Positions 38,931 through 49,400 of a stretch of 64,000 nucleotides of DNA are shown one piece after another. Origin of the DNA: Nilaparvata lugens (Eukaryota; Arthropoda; Insecta; Hemiptera; Delphacidae); the NCBI RefSeq assembly GCF_014356525.2, contig NC_052505.1:22341432-22405431 (forward strand), given 5' to 3'. The notes below the pieces were generated by a model that worked only from the letters and a program-made list of their open reading frames with translations, ran no database searches and was not told the origin of the DNA. The position numbers were made by a program, and so were the translations under genes. Numbering within the stretch: position 1 is the stretch's first letter; every line of letters begins with the position of its first letter.

Positions 38931-41100
38931 ACAAGTCGAGAAATAAAAGGGAAGTACGCCTGCTGACTTGCAGCTATGCTTTGCTATGCACTGCTTCTAT
39001 TTCTCCATTTTTCTTATTGCACCATTTCTTGCGCATGCGCTGTCAACGAAGACCATTGCTTTTGAGAAAAGATAAAAAAATATATATAGAGAGCTTAACT
39101 GTGTACGTAGAAGTATAGGGAGGAAACATAGCTACTCTCTATTCTATGACTGGATGACACTGGTACTCTAGGTGGGTGAGTCATCTCGCTATCATAAAAA
39201 ATCAATAGTTCTGAGAGAAGTTGAAAAAGAATAAAAATGTATGAAGTACAGTGGAATGAGATGGATTGTGGATGGGATGATAACCGTGGAAAATGCGTCA
39301 AAGGCCTTGGATAAATGGTCTGAGTCTGAGTTGAGGTTAGTCATCCACAACTGCAAAATAGTTTCGAGAAGATAATAGTTTATGTCATCAGGTGATGCAA
39401 TCCTGTCACAGTTTGTCAGGGATAGGAGATCTTGATATCAAGTTTTTCAAGGAGCTGATGCTCATAGTATTAATTTCAGTTGGAAGATTTCAACTTGATG
39501 GATTAAATTTATATTACCTAGACGTGCAGTATTATGAAATACATAAACTACAATAATTTTACTTAGCCTACTACAAAATTAGAACAATGTAGAGGCGTTT
39601 TTCTTCTTCGAATAATATTTATTGTGCCTCACTTGTTTTGAATTGCTTTTAAAAACAAGTAGTTCTAAAAGCAAGGAACTGTGTATTGTATTTTCACAAA
39701 GTAGAAAATATGTATTGTTCTATTTCATGGCTAGTTGAAAATTCTTCATCTCAGTAAATAATGTATTTAAGTTCACTATGTGCTATTGTAATATGTTATT
39801 GTATTTTGTTTTGGTTCTCAAGTTTTGTTGTGTCTGGGTAAAACCCAAGGATATTGTATAGCTATACTATATACTATTCTTGGGTAAAACCCAGGTCAAA
39901 TTCAATAGCTGCACTATAAAATTGGACACGGTTTACAGGTCAATATTGAAAAATTGTTTTGAAAAGAATACTACTTGTTTTTGAAGAATGTGTTGTTTGT
40001 TGTAAACAAGAAAGTCAAAACAATCAAGTATACTTGAACCGGCTGGCAAAAGCCAGGGTGTATAGAATTCTCTCTTGGGCAAAACCCGGCTGAAAGAACA
40101 AAGGGACAGAGATGATAATATTGAAGAAAGGGACTGAGCGGAACCAATAAATGTGTCCCCGTCACTATGACAGGCTGAAGTCCTATTTATTTTGTTCCAG
40201 GACGCTTGAAATCGGTTGGGGTTGGTTTCGGTCCAAAACGTCCCTTGAAAAAGGAATTTAGAAAAAATTGATCAGCGTGTTTTTGAAAAGAAGTATTCAA
40301 CGTTACTGGGGTGGTCCTTTGTACAGAGAGGAGCTTCGTGAGCACGCATAATTTTCTGATCCTAATAGATTGAGCATTGAGTTCCCTGATATTTCATGAT
40401 ACAGTAACAGTAGATCCATCATTTGGAACAGACTACTAGTATTTATGCTAGTTGGGTCTGGAAATGTAGAAAACTTCAATGAGTAATATCATTGATGACA
40501 AGATTAAGTTATTGGAAAAAAGTATTCACTTACTGGTATTGAGAATGAAATTCAGAAACATACACACTTTTCTTCTTAATTTCAAATAGGTTTAAAGCCT
40601 CGTTTGTTAGAATTATATTTTTTAGCAAGAAGTAAGAGTCTTCAAACGATTCTAAATTGAAAACTATATGAGCCAGATCAATACTGTTATTAATAATATA
40701 CTAGACATAATATGATGCAAAAATATGATTCGTTCTTCTAAATAAGAAGAGTTGAGTGTATTGTAATAATTGAGTGTCGCAATGTATATTGTACAGTCAC
40801 AATGTATATGTAAATAACTTGCATTCGTGCCAATTTGTATAACATCATGTTGTCATCTTGCAGGAAACTTACTTTAGTGTTTAGCAACATATCATTGGAT
40901 AGATGGACAGCATACATTTTGTGATTCACATTTGTGATAACAGAAACGCAGAACATTTCGTTTTTCATTATTAGCCTACTCCGTAGATGTCTGTTATAAA
41001 TTTGATAATCTAGTGCATTAATTTGTTTCATCTTATACTACATCTATAATATATTTATTTTTTACTTTGATGAACATTACACTGGAGTGCAGATTTTGGA
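38931..41100. other. non-coding DNA
   Basis: CTTGGGTAAAACCCA-like motifs recur at 39833, 39880 and 40075. GCAGCTATGCTTTGCTATG at 38970 nearly repeats 37815. No gene supported. Confidence 0.4.
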
Positions 41101-41124
41101 GCTAATAATTTTTTTTTCTTACAG

Positions 41125-41169
41125 GTAAACGGGGGATTAACAAATGTGATGTGGCTCCAGTTTTGGTTG
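41125..41169 (+). CDS. candidate 45-nt 5' coding exon of bbg (or recursive-splice site)
   Basis: A branch-point-like CTAAT at 41103, a T-rich tract and CTTACAG end at 41124; GTGAGT begins at 41170. The 45 nt is open in the frame that uses two bases for an incoming phase-1 codon: KRGINKCDVAPVLV, leaving one G. That G plus GT of exon A (45941) makes Gly, giving ...[15 protein letters not shown]. Phase and openness fit, but nothing here proves use. The AG|GTAAAC at its start could also act as a zero-length recursive splice site. Confidence 0.48.
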
Positions 41170-41400
41170 GTGAGTGGAAACAATAAACCATAAAAACCGA
41201 AGGCGATGTTATGTTGAAAAAAGCTAGTTCACTATCAGTAGTTGTAATCCTGTGAACTTTGAATTAATGTTCTATTAACTTTTCCACAAACTTTTTTTGT
41301 AGCTCTGAATTATATTTGATAATTCGTTTACTTCAAATTATTCTATTTTGTATTAAGATGTGTTGAATATGCAATTCTATATTAATTAGCTATCTATAAA

Positions 41401-41541
41401 TAAAAATATAAATCTGAGTACCCCTTGAAATTATTTCGTCACCACATGTTTCGGCTACTAATGCCATTTTCAAGTCGTGATGAAATAATTTCAAAGGGTA
41501 CTCAGATTTATATTAAAAGTAGCCCTAAAGAAAAAAGACAA
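41401..41541. mobile_element. foldback of the GCCATTTTCAAGT family
   Basis: AATATAAATCTGAGTACCCC at 41405 is inverted as GGGTACTCAGATTTATATT ending near 41513. The centre has ACATGTTTCGGCTACTAATG and GCCATTTTCAAG. The shared 3' end is AAAAGTAGCCCTAAAG. Confidence 0.8.
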
Positions 41542-41699
41542 TAATTAACTATCTATATTGGCATCAATCAATAATTTCGTGAAAATAGCATGATTACTAT
41601 CGTTAAATAGCATATTGCCATCGTCAGTTCTCAATACACTACATTAAAATGGTGGGATATAATTGCTGAACACCTGAGGCATTTTGTAGCATTTAAATT

Positions 41700-42508
41700 T
41701 TTACTTTCCTTGCCCTATTACCATAGGTAAGGAAAGTATTGCTTTCCGAAAAAAATTAAGGTACCCCAATTTCTAAATTTCTATACGTTTCAAGGTCCCC
41801 TGACTCCAAAAAAGTGGTTTTTGGGTATTGGTCTGTATGTGTGTGTGTATGTGCGTCTGTGTACACGATATCTCATCTCCCAATAAACGGAATGACTTGA
41901 AATTTGGAACGTAAGCTCCTTACACTATAAGGATCCGACACGAACAATTTCGATCAAATGCGATTCAAGATGGCGGCTAAAATGGCGAAAATGTTGTCAA
42001 AAACAGGGTTTTTCGCGATTTTCTCGAAAACGGCTCCAACGATTTCGATTAAAGTACCTAATATAGTCATCGATAAGCTCTATCAACTGCCACAAGTCCC
42101 ATATCTGTAAAAATTTCAGGAGCTCCGCTCCATCTATGCAAAGTTTGATTTTAGATTCTCAATTATCAGGCTTCAGATACAATTTAAAACAAAAAATTTT
42201 GAGTGGAAAAGATTGAGCATAAAAATCTCTACAATCAATGTTCAGTAACATTTTCACCTAAAATTTAAAATAAGCTCGAAATTCGAGAAAATGTTATTAT
42301 TTCAATTGCAAACTGTTGGCAACTGTTGATTCTATTAAATCATTCACTATGAAGAGATAGTGTGTCTCCAGTGTTATAGTCCTGTCACCAGCTGGCTCAA
42401 ATCTTTGAATAGTAGACTTGAAATGCGCGGGAACATAGCGTCAGGTGATCAATTTTCATAACGGCAAGGAAAATTGTGTGAGTGCGCCACACCAGATTTT
42501 TTATTTTA
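41700..42508. mobile_element. ~800-bp non-coding repeat starting CCTTGCCCTATTACC
   Basis: It begins CCTTGCCCTATTACCATAGG and ends near GGCAAGGAAAATTGTGTGAG and GCGCCACACC. GCAAGG near the end complements CCTTGC at the start. The same 5' end recurs at 51231-51345. I recall it as an abundant insect repeat of unclear class. Confidence 0.6.
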
Positions 42509-45130
42509 GATGATTTGATTGAAAATTCCAAGATTTCTTAAACAGTGAAATTCTTCTTCAAGAATTCATTTAATCTACTGGTCATATTGATAAATTGGTT
42601 CTTGTTCATTTCCATCATCGGATAAAATATAAGTAAATATCTATTTTTTTCTGAAAGTTGAAAACATAAACAACAGGCGATAATTGAAAATAGTGAATAC
42701 TCTAGGAGCTTCTGCAGTTGGTGGATGTTGGAGATAACAACTAAACAGAAAAATTTTCAAGCCCAATATTATAATTGAAAATAGAGTATTTGAAATAGTA
42801 AACGTGAAATTTATTGAATATATGAGATGGAGTAAATTAAAAATAATAGGACAGTAAAATGATTGAAATAAACTTGATGATGAATCTTCCAAACCCAGTT
42901 CTTGTCAGTTTACAGGATCAAAGCTTCACTAACATGCAGTTATTGCTACTATAAAATATTTTACATGTACTTTCATGAATTTTCTAGGCTGTATTAATTA
43001 ATATGAATGGTTTTGGTGGTAGTAAAAATCACTGTTTTATAATATAATTTTTACAAGGATATTTCCTATTTATCCCATATTTCATAAGGAGTACCAGAGT
43101 TTCCTGTTGAACACAATTTTAGAATTACCGTACTACTGTGTGAATGTATGTGGAGAATGAAACAATGTGGAATGTACTATAACATTGTAATCAATTTCAT
43201 CACCTCATACAGGGCTATTTATGTTTAGAAAGTAGTTGATTAAGAAGACTACACGTTTATGCAAATTACAAGTTACATTTTAATGCACGATTTTTTTTAT
43301 TTCTAACGAAATTGTTACTAATTGATAGTTTCAAGCAGTTGATTGATGTGATAATAATCTGATCAGTTTCACTCTCATTATTTTGAGAGAAATTCAATGA
43401 GTTGGGAATTCAAACTTGGAACGTCAGGCCTCAGGCATCATGAACATTTTTCTCAACTATTGGATTCCTTTACCTTTGATTCATTCAATCATTTATTTGG
43501 AATGAAATTCTCCAAGGCTTATAATTATTTAATATATTTATTTATTCCTCTTTTTCAAGAAAAAAGAGGCTGAAATGTATGATAAGTTTAAATTTAGATT
43601 TATAATTCAACTTTATAAGATTGAACAGATTTACTGTAACTTACTCAGAAAAGCTATCTGTACAGCTAGAAACCTTACATGTATAGCTCATCTATGCTTC
43701 AGACTATATGGCATGATTTAAAATGGAAAAACAATTTCTTGCAATCATAATTATTAACGGTTTTTACATCAACTTAATATTTCTATAAATTCATACAGTT
43801 AGAGGAATGTAACCTTATATAATTTTAATAAACCCATGATAAATCTTTCTGTTGAACTAATGCTTCATTATTGCCACTTAATTATAAGAATTGTTAACAT
43901 ATTATTTTTAATTTCTTCAAATTGATGGCAAATAAACTAGAAACAGTAGGACTACAAACAAATTTTAAAACCAACCAAAATGTATATTTGTGATTGCATA
44001 GGCCATAACTCGATTAAAGTAGTTTGATTGGAATGAAGAATCCAATGATTTCATGTATTCTCAGGAATGAATATATAAAATACTATAAGACACTATAATA
44101 CCTTAATACTTAGCCTAAGGAAGTAAAGGAATACCTATCCAATGAATAAACACGATTAAAAAGTGTTAGAAAATTATATATATCTTTAAATTATAAATAA
44201 ATAAAATTATTTATATCTGGAATAGCCTATTATGGATTCGAGTATGATGATTAAATTTTCGGATTCCTTGATTCATTTTGTTGATTGTCAGGAAATGTTG
44301 ACAATTTTAAATGCTTGATTTCTCAAGCATGAAGGAGAACAGTGCTGTAGGTTTGGAGATGAATTATTGCATAACAGACTTTAGTTATCAAAGTGCAATA
44401 ATTGCAATAGAGCAAGCAAGCAAGACTGATGATATTGGGCTGTGTTTCACAAGGCATTCCAAACAGACCGTGGTCTGACCTTGTCTAGAGAGATTTCAGC
44501 TGCTACCGTATCTCTTGCGAATTAAAGCATTGTGTCGCATAATTTTGCGGTAATTAACTGCGCCTGCGCCCTGCGGTATTTGTTTGCAACCTTCTGTAAC
44601 TGTAACCTGATTATTGCTTGCTAGTTGTTACAGGGTGCAGTTATACTCTTATTCAGTAGGAAGTGTTAATGATAGCCTACAGTAGTTGCACTGCACTGTA
44701 ACCACATCATAGAGGTGTGAAAAAACAGCGGTTTCTTTGCTCTTGAGGATTAAATTTTAAGTTTATTGTGGGAGGTGTAAGACTTGAATCTTATAATGTT
44801 ATCGAACGAGATAATACTCGTATAAACTTATCAGCCTATTATGAAAACTTGAGTTTCATCACTGATATCGGGGCACCGATCTTCGCTAATTATTTTTATC
44901 TATTGATAAACAGGATACAATTCTTTAGAATGATCATGTTCATATTTTAAAGCTGGCTATACGTCAACTTATGAATTTCGGGGATGAGATATTTTGATTT
45001 TTCACAGACCGAGTGCGTCTCACTCATTTTTTTACTATCCACAGACGACGAAAGTCTCAGCTGTTTTTCCAAGGATGAATTATCCTTATTTAATGTCTTT
45101 TAGCGAGTTTTCCCAGGGATGAGACCTAGT
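42509..45130. other. non-coding DNA
   Basis: AT-rich; 44470-44700 is GC-richer (GCGCCTGCGCCCTGCGG at 44561) and could hold regulatory sequence. No gene supported. Confidence 0.4.
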
Positions 45131-45138
45131 GCAATCGA

Positions 45139-45290
45139 ATTTTCATTTCATAAACCTACTATGTTCCAAATTTCGTGAAAATCGTTAGAGCCGATTTCGA
45201 GATCAGTTGGACATAAATAACCATAAATAGATATAAATAACCAAATATGTACAGAAATTGTTCGCTTAATATAATAGGATACCGTATGTA
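45139..45290 (+). mobile_element. LINE/SINE 3'-tail fragment
   Basis: CTACTATGTTCCAAATTTCG then TGAAAATCGTTAGAGCCG and ATAAATAACCATAAATAG repeats, ending AATATAATAGGAT. It is a familiar insect retroposon tail. Confidence 0.55.
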
Positions 45291-45342
45291 AATTAGTTAT
45301 TATGACAACTCAAATATAAATATATAACTATTGATAAAATAT

Positions 45343-45510
45343 TCGCCGGCCAGGTTGAGCCGAGACGATTAAGGTTTTGCACCCTCCAGTCTGCTAGAGC
45401 TACTTGGTCGTGGCTTCTAATCCGCCGGTAGGCATGGACATTTGTTCATATCATCCCATTACACTCTCACAAGCTAAAAGCTCATCTGGGCATCATCCAT
45501 ATTAATAGAA
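45343..45510 (+). mobile_element. diverged SINE, relative of 8729-9090
   Basis: GCCGGCCAGGTTGAGCCGAG (head), degraded box B (GTGGCTTCTAATCCGCCGG), then GGCATGGACATTTGTTCAT and CATCTGGGCATCATC, as in the 8980-9090 body. Confidence 0.55.
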
Positions 45511-45654
45511 AAGAAACCTATTGAATTTAGATAAATCCACCTTAGTGATACATCAGTACAGTGTACTAATGTGTAAAATGAATTCATCTTGATGAATAAT
45601 ATATTTGTATTTTGTGATGTTGAATATCACAATTATAGTAAAAACACAACATAA

Positions 45655-45770
45655 AGTAAGTTACCCTTTATTTAAAATATTTCAAAACAACTAGTTTCGG
45701 CCTGTGGTCATTTTCGAGTTCAAATGAATAAATAAAAATTTTATAAATAATAAGAACTAATTGTTCTCTT
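45655..45770 (+). mobile_element. relic of the 'TTTCGGCC...CATTTTCGAGTT' foldback family
   Basis: TTACCCTTTATTTAAAATATT, then ACTAGTTTCGGCCTGTGGTC and ATTTTCGAGTTCAAATGAA. The right arm is partial near 45765-45800. It ends about 140 bases before exon A. Confidence 0.5.
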
Positions 45771-45940
45771 GAAATATTTTGAGAATATTTTAAATATAGG
45801 GTTTTTTATGTTTCTATATTGTGTATTTTAATATTTTTTCAAAAAAGTAGCTAATGCTTGTGAAGTGATTTTATCACAATTGTTATATAATAACACCTCA
45901 TGACCGAGTAATTAATAATTATTATTGTAATTAATTGCAG

Positions 45941-46412
45941 GTGCCAGAAGAGCTATGGATACATTGGTGTCGGACATAACTGCACTGAACTTGTCACCGC
46001 CACCGAGCTTCTCACGGCTGCCGCCAGATGGACACGAGTTCCCACCCGACTACCAGGAGTACCAGGACCAGCCTAACTACCAGGAGCCTCACTACCAGGA
46101 CCCCAAATACCAGGAGCAACAGCTCACTGCCAAGGCACTCTCCTCCCCCCCACCGCTGCCCTGCTCTGCCCCGCCAATAATGCGCAAACCGGTCATGCGC
46201 AGTAGTTCTGCTCAGCAGCCAGATCTGTCGGAGGGTGCTGAAGATGGACCAGGCAAGTGTGGAACGCGTCCGCCTCCATCGTGGCGGAATGATGAGAAAA
46301 GTGAGAAGAGCGTTCGTGACAAGATTGCCATGTTCTCGAATGTGAATGATGAGGCGCCCATCTATCCGGCTGCCAGCGCCCAACCTGTGCGGGCAAACCG
46401 AAAGTTGAACAG
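45941..46412 (+). CDS. bbg: bbg coding exon A (first firmly supported exon)
   Basis: The acceptor TTAATTGCAG ends at 45940; the donor AG|GTAAAG begins at 46413. The exon starts with two bases completing a codon (phase 1 upstream donor needed), then Ala-Arg-Arg-Ala-Met. It ends two bases into an Arg codon completed by the G at 47400. It encodes YQE/YQD repeats, a Pro-rich stretch and the basic motif [11 protein letters not shown] near its end. The Met at 45955 could be the start of a short isoform, but the open frame continues to the splice site, so an internal Met is at least as likely. Confidence 0.88.
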
Positions 46413-49400
46413 GTAAAGTAGAACACATACAAGCTTTTTTCGAAACTCATGGTTTCATAATTGTGGAAAATATTATACTATGTCACAATGAAATCAATTT
46501 GTTTGAGAGTTGGCTTCATATTCTGTACAGTATTCCATATGAGTATTTATGTCCATGTAAGTCATGTAACATGTCTTGAATGAAGACTAAACGACTCAAT
46601 GGAGTTTTTTTGGGATTAATTATTTATTGACATTTTAATGAAGTCCAGATTACAAAAGAATGATACGTGATGTAATATTAAAAACAGTTGATTTTATAAA
46701 TTAGGACTCTCTTCATCAATGTCTATTTTATTTATTTGCTGGAATATTATGCCTATATTATAATAATCATTTCAAATATCTAATGAAAACTATATAAATA
46801 GAGAACTAAGGACTTCTGCTACTGAAAATATTGACCGAAGAACTAAATAGCAGAAGGAAGAACGAAATTTTGAAATTTTTGGACAGTTTCATTCTTTAGA
46901 TTCCCTTCTGCTATTTAGTTCTTCGTTCAATATTTGCAGTAGCAGAAGTCCTTAGTTCTATTTATATAGCTTTCATTGGAAATTTATACTGAGAATGTTT
47001 GTTTATTTTAAAATAGTTTAATATTGATTTTCTTCTTGGTGTGTGAAGGTCACAAGTTCTAAGTACTGAAACCTGAAGACTTATCAGTATTATTCCTATG
47101 TTTTCATTCAATTCAATCTTTCAAGAATCCCGAGTGAAAACTTCAATACTTTGTGATCTATTTTTTACTGATATTTAATTGATTTTATTTATTTTCTTAT
47201 CAGCTTTCCGCTGTTGATGAATCAGAACAGAAAATTAAAATGAATTTGAAGTGGGTTTATTTCATTTTCCAAATTACTATTTTATCATAGATGAAGGTTC
47301 ATCAGATTATTAGCATGATTGAAATTCTACAATAACTGTTTATAATTATGGTTATATTATGTTTTATCAGTTGAAATAAATTGTGTTAATTTTTTGCAGG
47401 TTCAAGAGCTCTGAAGACGTGTTTTTGTCGAACGGGGGTAGCGCATGCGCAGACAGTCCATCGCACATCTTGCCAGGTGGCAAGCTGCTCTCACGATCGG
47501 TCATGTCTGTCGACAAGGTTGTCTCCTCCTCCGCCGCCTCCTCTAGTCCCTACCTGCCCGAGTCAGACGACGTCAGGACCATGAAGAAGGGCACCCTCAC
47601 CTACAGTAGTTCCGTTGATGTCTCGCCTCTCGAGAGGCGCATCAAAACGAACGGCGTGCTTGAGTTTGCCAACAGAACGTGCAGTTCAACTGATCTGACG
47701 TCATCAGCGTCATCCACATCGTCAGCCTACTCTTCCTGCTCACCTGAGTCCTCCCTGTCACCAACCATCTCTCCCTATGTCGGCTACTCCAGTACACTCC
47801 CTAGAAAGAATCAAACCGAGAGGAAGACTTCTTTGGCCTCCACACGATCCCCAAGCCTTGACGGCGGCAACAAGTCACATACAACCGGCCTCTCCCGTGC
47901 GGTCAGTTTCACAGTTGGCAGTAAACTGCACACCCGTTCACAGAGTCTTGTAGATGTTGGATCAGGTCTCAACAAGTATGTGCCAAAATCAATCAACAAC
48001 AGCAACAATACTGAAGAAGCTCGACGCGCTTCGTTGAATGCTCTCATTGAACAACGCCGTAGAAGTATCTCAAAACTACGCGGTCTTGTTATACCCGAGA
48101 AAGTCAATGAAGTTCCATCTATTCGTCAAACAATACTCGATCTACCTGAAATAATCAGCAAAGATGCTGTGCTACCCGCTAAGAAGAGCACGGAAGAAAC
48201 AAGACTGCAGAGTATCAACTCGTATAGAATCGGAAGTAGTTGTATTAAACCAACTGCAACACAAACGGCAAGCACCAATTTGTTGACACCTCCCTGGAAA
48301 AGTGAAACAGACACAGGGGTGGACCTGCCCAAGTACTCACCAGCCTTCAAACGCAAATCACTGGCCGTCTATGGCATTTCATCGTCAGCCTCATCAGTCT
48401 CATCGTCACTCAGCTCCAGCCGGGAAGAGTTACGGCCCTACTTTGATAACAATTCTACAAACAACTTCAGTAAGATATCAAAAATGAACAAAGTTGCTGC
48501 CAGAAACGGCTACATGTCTAGTGATACAGATGCATTACAAAACAATGAGCCACCCAAGTCGTTGGAGAGCATTACATCACCAACGAGATCTGACATTAGT
48601 TTCGAGTTTGTTAGTAGCAGCCCCAGTTCACCCGATGATAAGATGATGACCAATGGTTCGTCGCAGTCGTCACTCAGGAACAACCATGAGCCCGAAGTGA
48701 CTCCTGTCATCAAGATGACGAACGGCGGCGGCAAACGTCAGCAGTTGTCAGTTGATGGCAGGCGGTCGACAGGTGAGGAGAGCGACAACGATTCGGCTGT
48801 CAGTTCGTCGAGGTCGAGTATCTCGCACGACTTCTCGCCGCCACCTTCGCCGCTGCCCGATCACCTGCGTGACGGTCGCCAACATGATGGCACCCTGTCG
48901 CCATCCAACTCAGCCAGCAGCGGTGATCAGCGTACCTTGAGGAGAACTCTGTCGTCAGAGACCACCGCATCAGCTGCCTCGTCTACCGCGTCAACCCTCA
49001 CGTCAGGCTCACAGGCCAGCTGCAGCAGCTCCAATAGCGACAGCATGAATCGGCGCGTGCTCAAAGCACAGAGTGTCGAAGCGATCAACCGAAAAAATGT
49101 GCTGTCCTCAGCACGCTTCAGCAGTGGCCAAGATTTGAAAGTCGGTTCACCACTTATTCAGAGAAAATTCGAAAACGAGAATATTTTAGACGTTGATGTT
49201 GAAAACGATAATAATCAAACTAATGATCAACAACATACTAAGAATTTCATTGAGAAACTGAACGAAACACTTCTGAAAGAAGATTCTATAGAGACAGGAT
49301 CCAATGATCAGAATGAAGAAGATGGAGAGGAGTTGATATGCTACCAGATTGCGCAGTCAACCAATGTTAATTTCGAGTTGAACCCAACTAAAGTGGCCTA

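Noticed and set aside
41725..41730. Recursive-splice site in ACCATAG|GTAAGG
   Set aside because: It sits at a fixed place in a dispersed repeat and lacks a pyrimidine tract.
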